Of a DNA stretch of 64,000 nt, positions 45,896 to 55,737 are shown piece after piece. The translations under genes were made by a program, and so were the position numbers. Origin of the DNA: Prevotella melaninogenica (GTDB lineage Bacteria > Bacteroidota > Bacteroidia > Bacteroidales > Bacteroidaceae). Position 1 is the stretch's first letter, and the number at the start of each line of letters is the position of its first letter. Under the pieces are notes generated by a model. The model had not been told where the DNA came from. It did not search any database and was given only the letters and a program-made list of their open reading frames with translations. Location of the stretch: NCBI RefSeq assembly GCF_018127965.1, contig NZ_CP072349.1, positions 201,001 to 265,000 of the forward strand, written 5' to 3'.

Positions 45896-46563
45896 AAGTG
45901 TGTTTGTTTAGCATAATCCAATCAAGTTCCGTACTCTCTTGGAATGTTGTCTGTTGTGTCTTTGATAATTACCAACGTCTGGTAATATATGAGCATATTA
46001 TTTTGTTTCTTAGATTGATTACAAGGTATATATTTTTTTCCACTTATAAGGTATATCTTTTATTTTTACAGGAAGAACCGTTCTTTTCTAAGGGTTATGG
46101 AGGTGAATGAGACAGGGGAATAGTGCTATGTACAAAGCGGTGTTTCTTTCATGATAGGGAAGCTGTTTGGTATAAACAGCATATCAGAACGCTCATTGTT
46201 TCCTGCTGTTGAAATATCTGTTTTGTAAGAATAAAATCAATCGTGGAAAATAAAAGACGCTTAATAGCGTTGCAATTAGGCCTTAACTGGCGTGCAACTA
46301 AGGCTTAATTGAAAGCTTAAAGGGCGTTAGTTGGAATACTATTAAGTACCGATAATTTTAAGGTTTTGTAATCAATTGATAGTCTGATGGTTGCTTGTTT
46401 GTGTTTTTGCGGTTTTTTTTATGATTTAAAGAAGGTTTTTCAATACTTTATGTAAATATATTTCATAGTTTTGACTCGGTTGAGAACTGTATCTTATGAT
46501 GTAAGTTCTGTTGTCCCATCACTTGAGTTGTTGATGGACTGTAAGTAAGGCTGTGTTAAATTA
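45896..46563. other. Non-coding interval with a diverged relative of the dispersed repeat
   Basis: No gene recognised. Between about 46245 and 46400 the modules AAAGACGCTTAAT, AAAGGGCGTTAGTTGGA, ATTAAGTACC and TTGTAATCAATTGAT echo the ~290 bp repeat family, with the GGGCGTTAGTTGGA module inverted relative to the others. It may be an old rearranged copy. No clear promoter for the GH2 gene was found. Confidence 0.4.
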
Positions 46564-46593
46564 TAGGGATGCACGAAGCCGTGCATCCCTATT
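46564..46593 (-). terminator. Terminator of the lipoprotein pair
   Basis: ATAGGGATGCACG and CGTGCATCCCTAT are perfect complements around a four-base loop, 10 bases after the end of the minus-strand lipoprotein gene. The T-run is weak, but the stem is strong. Confidence 0.75.
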
Positions 46594-46602
46594 TCGATTT
46601 TC

Positions 46603-47010
46603 TTATCTATAAAGAACAAAAGTAAAGGAATTCTTCAGTAAGCCATTATGATAGATAAAAGGTTGTACTCCCTCAAATGGTTTACCAGTTCGTTCATCAA
46701 TAATCAAGAAGGCTCCTGCACGCTTGTCATAATAATATCGTCCATGCGCTATCACATCTTGGAAACTGTCTATTACACCTGTGTATCTGTTCACATTAGC
46801 ATAGGTAGCATAGCCATCACGAAAACTAATTTGTCTGATGGTTTTTTTTGGTGAAGTATTATCTATCATGCGCCAAATTGTATTTTCTACGTTTGGAACA
46901 GAGTCGTCATCATCGGAACACGAACTAAAAGAAATTGACAAGGTCAACAAACATAATGCAACAACAAATGGTTTCTGCATCTTGGATAAAAGTAATTTCA
47001 TAATTGTCAT
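46603..47010 (-). CDS. Small lipoprotein, unknown function
   Basis: 135 residues, or 132 from the ATG at 46999-47001. A lipobox S-F-S-S-C gives the lipidated cysteine at residue 31 of the long form, followed by SDDDD, typical of surface-exported Bacteroidota lipoproteins. The mature part is a beta-rich domain with ENTIWRMIDN and FRDGYATYANVNRYTG, which has some likeness to lipocalin-type Prevotella lipoproteins, but I cannot name the family. It lies 7 bases after the 561-residue lipoprotein gene and shares its transcript. Confidence 0.7.
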   Translation of the reverse strand: MTIMKLLLSKMQKPFVVALCLLTLSISFSSCSDDDDSVPNVENTIWRMIDNTSPKKTIRQISFRDGYATYANVNRYTGVIDSFQDVIAHGRYYYDKRAGAFLIIDERTGKPFEGVQPFIYHNGLLKNSFTFVLYR

Positions 47011-47017
47011 ATTTAAG

Positions 47018-48703
47018 TTATCTATTAACTAAACTACGTTTTACAGGCATAATACACATATCAAAACACCCAAAAAGTTCTGTTGTAAGATAGGCTTTAT
47101 TACCCTCAATGCGTTCAATAGGGCTTGGGCTGAAGAAATGATAGCTACGATTACCTGTTAATATTTCATTATCAGCAACATCTATTTGTGCACGTTCTGT
47201 CAACTGTACCGTATGTTGTTTTTCCCAATCTGATGAGAGTTTGATAGAAGGATTACCATTTCCATCCTTAGAAATTGGTATTGTAACTGAACCTTCTACT
47301 CCTGCTTTTAAACGAGTCATATAAGTATCATCTTTACGCTTCTCATTTACATTCTTGGCATTTGTTCCTAATACGGAAACATAAATAGAACGTTGTAATG
47401 ATTGATCAAATGGATTCCAAGATTCAAAACGAAGATCCGTATCTATATCGTGTGGATAAACCCACTTAGAACGCAATTCCTGGGCATTTATGCTATACCA
47501 AGAATGACTTCTTCTAAATGCAGTTTTATGTTTTCTACGCACATGTATTGTTGCCGTAAATAAATCTTTTGGTTTGATAGAAAAAGGTATAAGTTTCTTG
47601 TTTGTTCCTGTTACGACAGTAATGTGGAATGTAAAATGACCTTCGAACCACAAACGGTCAAAGACATAATTATAATCCGGATCACCGCCAGCATCATAAT
47701 ATTCTTTGTCTTTAATATAAGGACTCAAATAGGCACCAGGAGCTACTTTTTGCTCCTTATGTCGACTCAACCAGTAATAATGTGCTGGATTAAGTTTCAT
47801 TCTAAACACAACATCTGTAACTGAATTATCCAAGTTACGTTTTTGAGTATTAAAATCATCGAGTTGATTTAGCTGGTAGGCCATTTTTGTCCTAAGGACA
47901 CCATTTCCGCTACCGACCTGCCTAAAAGCCTCTAAAGTCTCTTGAGGAAGAAATTTGAGTTCGATTGTATTTTTTGTGGCATCAAGTTTCTCTTCATATT
48001 TTTCATACATATCACCATAATAATAAGATCTCGCACGTGTTAAAGAGTTATACGTATGAGTCTTTGCAGGATTGTAGCCATCATCTACAAATGTATAACT
48101 TGCTTCACCTGTAGCACGTGTTATTCCATCTTTTAATTTCATTCTATGACTTTCACCTACGACAAATGTATGAAACAAAGGTAACATACCACGTGTTTCC
48201 TCTGAGACAGAATCTGTAACACTGCCATCAACATAGAATTTACCATTGTAATACACTGGCGTATTACAATCTTGGGTATTTAAATGATTTACAGATAAAC
48301 TGTCGTCAAATAGAGACAAATCGGGGACAAAAACATTTAAGAGTGGTGCAGACTTTTCTATCTGAGCAAGCTCTTTGTCATTCTTTGTGTACTTTTGCAA
48401 GATTTCAGCAAAAGTTTTTCCGTCTGTTACCGTTCGATTCTTTGCTAAAGGATAAAAAATGTTATAATCATTATCATTCTGTTCAAGTGCAACTTTCTTT
48501 AAGAATCCACGTAATTGTGGCTCTGCATAGGTTGCTTTTGAAAGGATTTGTGCAAAAAGAAGTTCTGCATTTTCCTTAGTTAATTGACTTTTATCAGTGA
48601 CTTCGCTTTGGCTTTGTAAGCTGCCATCCTGTAAATTTTCTTTTTGACAAGCACTAACTAAAATAGTTAGAGCAATAGTGCATGATACTAAAAATTTGTT
48701 CAT
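47018..48703 (-). CDS. Large lipoprotein, unknown function
   Basis: 561 residues with lipobox L-V-S-A-C (C19). The N-terminal 130 residues are helical (LTKENAELLFAQILSKATY, FAEILQKYTKNDKELAQIEK); the remainder is mixed with many aromatic residues, including a basic stretch HVRRKHKTAFRRSHSWYSIN near 390-410. No known enzyme motif is visible. A -7-like TACCTTTG (complement of 48732-48739) lies 29 bases before the start. It is followed by the small lipoprotein gene and a terminator, so the two form an operon. Confidence 0.7.
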   Translation of the reverse strand: MNKFLVSCTIALTILVSACQKENLQDGSLQSQSEVTDKSQLTKENAELLFAQILSKATYAEPQLRGFLKKVALEQNDNDYNIFYPLAKNRTVTDGKTFAEILQKYTKNDKELAQIEKSAPLLNVFVPDLSLFDDSLSVNHLNTQDCNTPVYYNGKFYVDGSVTDSVSEETRGMLPLFHTFVVGESHRMKLKDGITRATGEASYTFVDDGYNPAKTHTYNSLTRARSYYYGDMYEKYEEKLDATKNTIELKFLPQETLEAFRQVGSGNGVLRTKMAYQLNQLDDFNTQKRNLDNSVTDVVFRMKLNPAHYYWLSRHKEQKVAPGAYLSPYIKDKEYYDAGGDPDYNYVFDRLWFEGHFTFHITVVTGTNKKLIPFSIKPKDLFTATIHVRRKHKTAFRRSHSWYSINAQELRSKWVYPHDIDTDLRFESWNPFDQSLQRSIYVSVLGTNAKNVNEKRKDDTYMTRLKAGVEGSVTIPISKDGNGNPSIKLSSDWEKQHTVQLTERAQIDVADNEILTGNRSYHFFSPSPIERIEGNKAYLTTELFGCFDMCIMPVKRSLVNR

Positions 48704-48731
48704 AAATGGTTTTTAGAAAATAAATTGCTTG

Positions 48732-48761
48732 CAAAGGTAAACATTTTTTTTAACCTACAAT
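48732..48761 (-). promoter_or_regulatory. Possible promoter for the lipoprotein pair
   Basis: On the minus strand TACCTTTG (complement of 48732-48739) preceded at 18 bases by ATTG (complement of 48758-48761). The -7 box is good, the -33 box partial. Confidence 0.5.
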
Positions 48762-48953
48762 ATGTTTCTGTTAATTTTATAGAAATGAATAAAGTATCAA
48801 TTGTTATAGAGCTTCATTATGTAGAAAAACGATATCTTTAGTAAACAGTATATCAATGAACTCATTGTTTTAACATGGGAAAGGCTGAAACGTGCGAATG
48901 TATGCCATTGGGGGATATACAGCCTGGGGTACAAACGGCAGCAGGAGTGCCTT

Positions 48954-50621
48954 TTAATACTTGAATGAACTGCCTCCTAAGAACTCTCTCAGTAGGGAGG
49001 TTGGAGGGAGATTGCGGAAAGGTAGTGGTGCAAAATACTTGAGGAACTTGCGCAGACGATAGGCTTCAGCATATTCCTCACAGTTCTCTGGCACTTGTTC
49101 CAACACCTCTTCCGCCTGTGGTTTGATGACGGCAAGCTCAAAGAGAAGGGCAGTGTTGAACATTACATCAGCCTGTTCTTGATAAGGGAAAATCCACTTG
49201 TTTTCACCAGCACGTACACTTGGCCAGCGGTGGATTGTTTCTTGTGCAGAACAACCACGATACTTGTAATCGCGAACAATACGACGAAGCAGTCGATTGT
49301 CGGTTGTTGGGATATAGTTGTGGTCGTCTAACAGGATCGTAGTGAGGGCAGATGCGTAGATTTTAAACTTCTTATCGTCTGCAATCTGCTCTGTTAGTGC
49401 TGGGTTGAGTGCGTGAATACCTTCCACAAGTAGTATGTTATTCTCTCCAAGATGCAGCTTTTTACCGCTCTTTTCACTCATTCCAGTTTGGAAATTATAC
49501 TTTGGTAATTCCACCTCTTCACCACGGAAAAGTGCATTAAACTGCTCATTGATAAGTGGAATATTCAGTGCATAGATACTCTCGTAGTCAAGTTCTCCAT
49601 TCTCATCTTTTGGTGTTTCAGCTCTGTTAACGAAGTAGTCATCTAAGGAAATCTGTACTGGTTTCACACCACTTGCTAATAGTTGGACAGAAAGTCGTTT
49701 ACAGAATGTTGTCTTACCGCTCGAAGATGGTCCGGCAATGAGTACTACCTTTATCTCTTTTCGTTCAGCAATCGTATCGGCAATCTGCGATATCTTCTTT
49801 TCTTGCAGTGCCTCACTGACATTGATAAGGTCGGTTGCCAGTCCATTCTTTACCGCCTCGTTGAAGTCGCCCACCGTCTTAATACCTAAGATACTCTGCC
49901 ATCTATGATGCTCCTTAAACACCTCGAACATCTTATCTTGGCGTATCAATTCACCTAATTTAGATGGGTCTTGTGTGGAAGGGATACGCAAGAGGACTCC
50001 ATCAAAGTAAGGTTCCAAACCAAAGAGATGAAGTTGGCTCGTGTTGGTAAGCATCGAACCATAGTAATAATCCTTATAATCCTCAAGCACATAATAGACA
50101 CAATAAAGGCTACCGCTGCTTTTAAGGAGCTTAGCCTTTTGTATATCGCCTAATTCTGTGAACATCTTAACAGCCTCTTCAGTTGTTGTTTCATAACGCT
50201 GGATAGGCATCTTAGTATCGATAATCTCCTGCATTCGTGTACGGATGCGGTCAACATCCTCTGTTGTAATCTCATGTCCAAGCTGCAAGTTACAGTAGTA
50301 ACCGTTTGAAACAGGGATATCTATGATCACTTGACTACCCGTATAAAGGTCGTGAACAGCCTTGCAAAGCACTAAGAAGAGCGAGCGGGTGTAAGTGCGA
50401 ATACCTGATGGAGTAAGCAAATCGAGAAACTCTACATCCTTATTATGATAGACACGATAATGGAGTCCTTCCACCTTATTATTCACTTTTGCACTCACTG
50501 GTCCATAAGGCATTTGGAGATTAATTTCCTTATAAATGTCAGAAAGTGTACTTCCGATTGGGACTTCTTGAGTTTTTTTATTATTTTTGCAACGGATATG
50601 CAGTACTTGTCTCATAATCAT
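48954..50621 (-). CDS. Nucleoside kinase of the uridine kinase fold with N-terminal TGS-like region
   Basis: 555 residues. The first ~70 residues are TGS-like and the next ~200 resemble the threonyl-tRNA synthetase second domain. The kinase domain starts about 285, with the P-loop G-P-S-S-S-G-K-T-T at 297-305 and the substrate-binding SLDDYFVNR and VEGIHALNP segments of the uridine kinase/phosphoribulokinase fold. This combination is standard for a Bacteroidota and Firmicutes family annotated as nucleoside or uridine kinase; the physiological substrate is uncertain. It is divergent from the first Na/Pi cotransporter gene, with 113 bases between the starts. Confidence 0.85.
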   Translation of the reverse strand: MIMRQVLHIRCKNNKKTQEVPIGSTLSDIYKEINLQMPYGPVSAKVNNKVEGLHYRVYHNKDVEFLDLLTPSGIRTYTRSLFLVLCKAVHDLYTGSQVIIDIPVSNGYYCNLQLGHEITTEDVDRIRTRMQEIIDTKMPIQRYETTTEEAVKMFTELGDIQKAKLLKSSGSLYCVYYVLEDYKDYYYGSMLTNTSQLHLFGLEPYFDGVLLRIPSTQDPSKLGELIRQDKMFEVFKEHHRWQSILGIKTVGDFNEAVKNGLATDLINVSEALQEKKISQIADTIAERKEIKVVLIAGPSSSGKTTFCKRLSVQLLASGVKPVQISLDDYFVNRAETPKDENGELDYESIYALNIPLINEQFNALFRGEEVELPKYNFQTGMSEKSGKKLHLGENNILLVEGIHALNPALTEQIADDKKFKIYASALTTILLDDHNYIPTTDNRLLRRIVRDYKYRGCSAQETIHRWPSVRAGENKWIFPYQEQADVMFNTALLFELAVIKPQAEEVLEQVPENCEEYAEAYRLRKFLKYFAPLPFRNLPPTSLLREFLGGSSFKY

Positions 50622-50734
50622 TGATGGTTAAAATTATGTCAGGGAACAATATTGTCCTTTGGTAAATAGGATTGTAAAGTTAGGGAAAGTTTTGCAAATA
50701 TCCAAGAAACAGACATCACAAATTAAGTTATTAT

Positions 50735-52444
50735 ATGTCGATTTGGATTTTCTTTAAGCTCATTGGTGCATTAGCTTTGCTGATGTTCGGAATGAAGGCA
50801 ATGAGTGAGGCACTGCAGAAAATGGCAGGTCCGCAGCTGCGCCACATCCTTGGTGCAATGACAACTAATCGTTTTACGGGTATTCTTACGGGTACATTCA
50901 TCACAGCTGCCGTACAGTCGTCAACTGCAACTACTGTAATGACAGTCAGTTTTGTGAATGCTGGATTGCTAACATTGGTGCAAGCCATCTCTGTTATCAT
51001 GGGAGCGAACATTGGAACGACGCTGACGGCATGGATTATGTCGGCTGGTTTCTCGTTTAACATTACTGATTTTGTATGGCCAGCCTTCTTTATTGGTATC
51101 GTACTGATCTACTCTAAGAGGCGTAAACTCATTGGTGATTTCCTCTTTGGTATCTCATTTATGTTCTTGGGATTGGGAACCTTACGTCAGACAGGTATCG
51201 ATATGGACCTTGCGCACAATCAGGCTGTACTCGATTTCTTTAGTAACTTCGACCCACAAAGCTTCATCACGACTATCGTTTTCCTACTTATTGGTAGTGT
51301 GCTGACCATGTGTGTGCAGAGTTCTGCAGCTATCATGGCTATCACGATGATTCTATGTTCAACAGGAGTATTGCCTATTTATCAGGGTATTGCACTCGTA
51401 ATGGGTGAAAATATCGGTACAACAGTAACCTCAAACCTTGCTGCTTTGACAGCAAACACACAGGCTCGCCGAGCTGCTATGGCTCACATGGTGTTCAATG
51501 TCTTTGGTGTTCTTTGGGTGTTATGTATCTTCCATCCTTTTATCAATATGATTTGCGACTGGGTGGGCTATGATGTAACGATGCCAAAGGGTGCCCCTGG
51601 CTTTGCTGCCAATGCTGCTAAGCTAAGTTTTGTGCTTGCTGCTTTCCACACGACCTTCAATGTTGCCAACACAGTTATCCTTGTTGGACCAATCAAGTAT
51701 TTGGAGAAGCTGGTCTGCAAGATTATCAAACCAAAGGCAAACAAGGACGAAGACGAGTTCCGTCTGCACTTTATTCAGGTTGGTATCATGAAGACTCCAG
51801 AGCTTTCTGTGCTTGAGGCTTCAAAGGAGATAAAGTCGTTTGCTGAGCGTATTCAGCGTATGTTCGGTATGGTTCGTGAGCTACTTGGCGAGAAAGATAT
51901 GGATAAATTCACCAAACTCTATAGTCGTATTGAGAAGTATGAAGGTATTTCTGATAATATGGAGATAGAGATAGCGAAGTATCTCGACCAAGTTTCTAAT
52001 GCTCATCTGAGTGATGAAACGAAGGAGAAGGTGCGCTCTATGCTTCGTGAAATCTCTGAGTTGGAGAGTATCGGAGATGCTTGTTATAACATTGCTCGTA
52101 CTTGCAGCCGTCTTATCAATAGTAAGGAAGACTTCACACAGGAGCAGTATGACCACATGCACCAGATGTTTGAGTTGACAGATGATGCTCTGACACAGAT
52201 GAATCGTATTCTTGTTGGTCACCGTCAGGACAACGATGTGAACCGTTCGTTCAATATTGAGACCGAGATTAACAACTACCGCAACCAGTTGCGCTCGCAG
52301 AATATCAACGATGTGAACGATCATAAGTACACCTATGCAGTAGGAACAATGTACATGGACATCATTCAGGAGTGCGAGAAATTAGGCGACTATGTTGTCA
52401 ATGTTGTTGAGGCTCGTATGGGTGTTCGCCAGCAAGACGCATAA
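50735..52444 (+). CDS. Na/Pi cotransporter family protein, paralogue 1
   Basis: 569 residues. The transport part (about 1-330) has two inverted Na/Pi repeats marked by QSS motifs at Q61 (QSSTATTVMTVSF) and Q195 (QSSAAIMAITMIL), with further membrane helices between. The cytoplasmic part (about 350-565) is a PhoU-like helical bundle (LEASKEIKSFAERIQRMFGM, EYGISDNMEIE-type segments). Such proteins import phosphate with sodium, and the PhoU-like tail may control flux. The second paralogue lies 550 bases downstream, and they are very similar over the whole length. Confidence 0.9.
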   Translation: MSIWIFFKLIGALALLMFGMKAMSEALQKMAGPQLRHILGAMTTNRFTGILTGTFITAAVQSSTATTVMTVSFVNAGLLTLVQAISVIMGANIGTTLTAWIMSAGFSFNITDFVWPAFFIGIVLIYSKRRKLIGDFLFGISFMFLGLGTLRQTGIDMDLAHNQAVLDFFSNFDPQSFITTIVFLLIGSVLTMCVQSSAAIMAITMILCSTGVLPIYQGIALVMGENIGTTVTSNLAALTANTQARRAAMAHMVFNVFGVLWVLCIFHPFINMICDWVGYDVTMPKGAPGFAANAAKLSFVLAAFHTTFNVANTVILVGPIKYLEKLVCKIIKPKANKDEDEFRLHFIQVGIMKTPELSVLEASKEIKSFAERIQRMFGMVRELLGEKDMDKFTKLYSRIEKYEGISDNMEIEIAKYLDQVSNAHLSDETKEKVRSMLREISELESIGDACYNIARTCSRLINSKEDFTQEQYDHMHQMFELTDDALTQMNRILVGHRQDNDVNRSFNIETEINNYRNQLRSQNINDVNDHKYTYAVGTMYMDIIQECEKLGDYVVNVVEARMGVRQQDA

Positions 52445-52492
52445 AGAAGGCGTTAGTTATTTTAGTTAAAAAACGCATATTGCAAAATAAAA

Positions 52493-52718
52493 GGAGAGTG
52501 TATCAAAATAGATACATCCTCTCTTTTAAATTCCTAAAAGTTAATCTGTCTACAAAAGGGTCAACGGTTTTTATCAAAATAGTCGAATATTTTTCAAAAA
52601 GGGTTGACCCTTCCGGCAAAAAGAGTTGACCCTTCCGCTAAAAAAGGTTGACCTTTTCCTTAAAAAGGGTTGACCTTCTTGTCAACAAAGAGGATATGTC
52701 TATTTTGACACACGCCCC
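52493..52718 (+). repeat. ~225 bp terminal inverted-repeat element, copy B
   Basis: Same plan as copy A at 15289-15509: end TGTATCAAAATAGATACATC, internal GGTCAACGGTTTTTATCAAA, four 22-base units built on AAAAAGGGTTGACC, and end ATGTCTATTTTGACACACGC. It lies between the two cotransporter paralogues. A TATATTTG box just outside the right end (52725-52732) could start transcription of the second paralogue. Confidence 0.85.
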
Positions 52719-52994
52719 TTTTCGTATATTTGCAGTCGAAAATAAAAATATGTTGTGTGGCTTGATAAATGATGTATTTAGATAGCCATAAAGCACAAGA
52801 AGCAATAGAAAAGAATGGTTTGGGATATCTTGTAGTCTTACTGATAATAAAGTTGTTTATAAAGAATGGTAACTTTATATGTTATTTATCATCAGCCTTT
52901 TACAGATAAATACTCCCTTTCATTCATTGAGTTGTTGATAGAAAACAATTTAATGGACACTTGTCTTAAGATTTGAAGCTTTTAAGTTAAATAT

Positions 52995-54701
52995 ATGAGT
53001 ACAAGCGACTATGCAATTATCTTTATGAAGATTATGGGCTCATTAGCCCTGTTAATCTATGGAATGAAGGTTATGAGTGAGGCTCTGCAGAAGATGGCAG
53101 GTTCTCAACTTCGTCATATTTTAGGTGCAATGACCACCAATCGTTTCACCGGAATGCTTACAGGTACCTTTATCACTTGTGCGGTACAGTCGTCATCAGC
53201 AACAACAGTGATGACGGTGAGCTTTGTTAATGCAGGACTGCTTACCCTTGCGCAAGCGATCTCGGTCATTATGGGAGCTAATATCGGTACAACGCTCACC
53301 GCATGGATTATGTCCTTGGGTTTCAATGTCGACCTAACCTTAGTTGTCTTCCCTGCTTTCTTTATCGGAATTATTCTCATTTACAACAAGAAACGGCGTT
53401 ACATTGGTGATTTCCTCTTTGGTATTGCTTTCCTGTTCTTCGCCCTTGTGTTGTTGAGTAGTGGTGGAAAAGACCTTGACTTAGAGCATAATCCAGCTGC
53501 AATAAGGTTCTTCTCATCCTTTGATACAAGCAGTCATTTGACGATATTTGTCTTCCTTCTGATAGGAACGGTTATCACTTGTATCGTACAAAGTTCTGCT
53601 GCGGTAATGGCTATCACCATTCTGCTCTGTTCGACAGGTGTGTTGCCAATCTATCTTGGTATTGCCTTGGTGATGGGTGAGAACATTGGAACAACAGCAA
53701 CAGCCAATCTTGCAGCCCTCGGAGCCAATACACAGGCACGACGTGCAGCCTTTGCCCACTTGCTTTTCAATGTGTTTGGCGTCTTTTGGGTGATGTGTTT
53801 GTTCTATCCTTTCGTCAACTTTGTTTGTGGACTCGTAGGTTATGACCCAGTAAATGATAAGTCTACGGCTGCAGAAAGAGCCGCTACCTTACCAATAGTA
53901 TTAGCAATGTTCCACACATGTTTCAATGTTTGTAACACAGCTTTGCTTATTTGGTTTATTCCACAGATGGAACGTGTCGTATGCAGGATTATCAAGTCGA
54001 AGGCTAATAAGGATGAAGACGACTTCCGTCTGCGGTTTATCCATTCGGGTATTATGAAGACACCAGAGCTTTCTGTGCTTGAGGCTTCAAAGGAGATACA
54101 CTCCTATGCTGAGCGTACACACCGCATGTTTGGTATGGTTCGTGACCTTCTGACGACAAAAGATGATGATGCTTTCGAGAAACTCTATGAACGTATAGAG
54201 AAATATGAGGGTATATCTGATAATATGGAAGTAGAAATTGCGAAGTATCTTGACCAAGTGAGTGATGCTCACTTGAGTGATGACACTAAGGAAAAGGTGC
54301 GTGATATGCTTCGTGAGATTACCGAGATTGAGAGTATTGGTGACTCTTGCTTTAACATTGCACGAACGATTAGCCGTCTACGTAGCAGTAAGGAGGAGTT
54401 TACCGAGGGTCAGTATGATAACATCAAACATATGTTTGAACTCACTGATGATGCTTTGTCACAGATGAGTGTTGTACTGATAAAGCATAAACGTGAGGTC
54501 GACGTGAACCGTACCTTCGCTATTGAAAGCGATATCAATAACTATCGTGCTCTGTTGCGTACACAGAATATCAATGATATCAACGAACATAAGTATAGCT
54601 ACACTGCTGGTACGTTGTATATGGATATCATACAAGAATGTGAGAAGTTAGGCGATTACATCGTGAATGTTGTTGAGGCTCGTATGTGTATCAGAAAGTA
54701 A
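52995..54701 (+). CDS. Na/Pi cotransporter family protein, paralogue 2
   Basis: 568 residues with the same architecture as the preceding paralogue: QSS motifs (first at Q65, QSSSATTVMTVSF; second QSSAAVMAITILL) and a C-terminal PhoU-like bundle (LEASKEIHSYAERTHRMFGM). The two proteins align end to end without large gaps, so this is a tandem duplication. Differences are concentrated in the loop after the third helix and in the linker near 280-300. The gene has its own upstream region of 550 bases containing a repeat element, so the copies can be regulated separately. Confidence 0.9.
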   Translation: MSTSDYAIIFMKIMGSLALLIYGMKVMSEALQKMAGSQLRHILGAMTTNRFTGMLTGTFITCAVQSSSATTVMTVSFVNAGLLTLAQAISVIMGANIGTTLTAWIMSLGFNVDLTLVVFPAFFIGIILIYNKKRRYIGDFLFGIAFLFFALVLLSSGGKDLDLEHNPAAIRFFSSFDTSSHLTIFVFLLIGTVITCIVQSSAAVMAITILLCSTGVLPIYLGIALVMGENIGTTATANLAALGANTQARRAAFAHLLFNVFGVFWVMCLFYPFVNFVCGLVGYDPVNDKSTAAERAATLPIVLAMFHTCFNVCNTALLIWFIPQMERVVCRIIKSKANKDEDDFRLRFIHSGIMKTPELSVLEASKEIHSYAERTHRMFGMVRDLLTTKDDDAFEKLYERIEKYEGISDNMEVEIAKYLDQVSDAHLSDDTKEKVRDMLREITEIESIGDSCFNIARTISRLRSSKEEFTEGQYDNIKHMFELTDDALSQMSVVLIKHKREVDVNRTFAIESDINNYRALLRTQNINDINEHKYSYTAGTLYMDIIQECEKLGDYIVNVVEARMCIRK

Positions 54702-54772
54702 TAGATTGCGCATTGGCGCTTTATGCTCAGCAGTTGAGTGTCAAGAACTGAACAGACCGGCTTAAACAAGAT

Positions 54773-54810
54773 AAAAGTAGGGACATACTAAATGTGTGTT
54801 CCTGCTTTTT
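54773..54810 (+). terminator. Terminator of the second cotransporter gene
   Basis: AAAAGTAGGGACA and TGTTCCTGCTTTTT pair with G-U steps and end in a T-run, 71 bases after the stop codon. Confidence 0.65.
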
Positions 54811-54814
54811 AGTG

Positions 54815-55096
54815 TTCTGTCTTCCACAAATTATTCTTATATCACTCAATACTTGTAAACTATTTTCACGTAGTTCAAAACCAATACATGCTCTTTGGGC
54901 TTCTAAAAGACGCTTAATTGACTTTCAAAAGGTGCCCTTTAAGACCCTTACTAACGCCCTTTTGAAGTCCAATTAAGCACCTTTTCTTTCGGTGTCTTAT
55001 AACTAATTGATTCCCTGTTGGTTATAGACCTACTTTTAACACGTGTTTTTACCTTTGTTTTTAGATGTTTTACCTGAAAATATGTCACGATTTTTC
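54815..55096 (+). repeat. Dispersed ~290 bp intergenic repeat, copy 3
   Basis: Same landmarks as the copies at 2912 and 8818: CTTGTAAACTATTTTCACG, GGCTTCTAAAAGACGCTTAA, AAAAGGTGCCCTTTAAGACC, ACTAACGCCCTTTTGAAGTC and CAATTAAGCACCTTTTC. Its right end, ATGTCACGATTTTTCAGA, reaches the last codon of the lrp gene on the other strand. Confidence 0.8.
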
Positions 55097-55574
55097 AGAG
55101 CATAGAGATGGGAACTCCATGTGTATTCTTTGTTTCGTCAATAACGAAGATACTATGTAGACTTCCTATACAATTAATCGTACCAAGCGTGTTGAGCATG
55201 AATTGTTGATAGCTTTTCATGTCACGCGTATAGACTTTAATAAGGAAATCGTAGTCACCACTGGTGTTATAACACTCTGTTATTTCCTCAAGATTCTGCA
55301 CAACGTTCATAAACTCTTGTATGAGTTCTTGAGAGTGTTGTTTCAGTCTGATATTACATAATACCATAATACCATTGCCAACCTTATGAGGATTCACAAC
55401 CGCCATGTATCTTTCTATATAGCCATCACGTTCCAATCGCTTCTGTCGTTCAAACGTGGGAGAGGTTGAAAGGTGGAGTTTTGCAGCTAATTCTTTTACC
55501 GTAAGATCGGAGTTGCGCTGTAGAATACGTAGGATTTTACGGTCGGTTTCATCTAAAGTCTCATTGTTGTTCAT
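55095..55574 (-). CDS. Lrp/AsnC family transcriptional regulator
   Basis: 159 residues, normal length. The N-terminal winged helix-turn-helix has LDETDRKILRILQRNSDLTV and KELAAKLHLSTSPTFERQKR; the C-terminal RAM domain (about 70-150) has ECYNTSGDYDFLIKV, which binds amino-acid effectors in this family. It is divergent from metY with 163 bases between the starts, so control of the methionine gene is likely. The last codon falls at the edge of a dispersed repeat. Confidence 0.9.
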   Translation of the reverse strand: MNNNETLDETDRKILRILQRNSDLTVKELAAKLHLSTSPTFERQKRLERDGYIERYMAVVNPHKVGNGIMVLCNIRLKQHSQELIQEFMNVVQNLEEITECYNTSGDYDFLIKVYTRDMKSYQQFMLNTLGTINCIGSLHSIFVIDETKNTHGVPISML

Positions 55575-55666
55575 TTCGATATATTTTGTTTTTGCAGAAT
55601 ATTATTCTACTGTTTGTTTGAAATGTGGGGTAAAGATAGTATATTTTTCTGAATTATACAGTAAAT

Positions 55667-55697
55667 TTTGATAGTAAATGGTTTTGTTATATCTTTG
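55667..55697 (+). promoter_or_regulatory. Promoter for metY
   Basis: TTTG at 55667-55670, a 19-base spacer, TATCTTTG at 55690-55697; 40 bases before the ATG. It lies in the short divergent region shared with the lrp gene. Confidence 0.75.
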
Positions 55698-55737
55698 CAA
55701 TCGCACTCAAGAATAAAATAATAAAGTAAATAATGAT

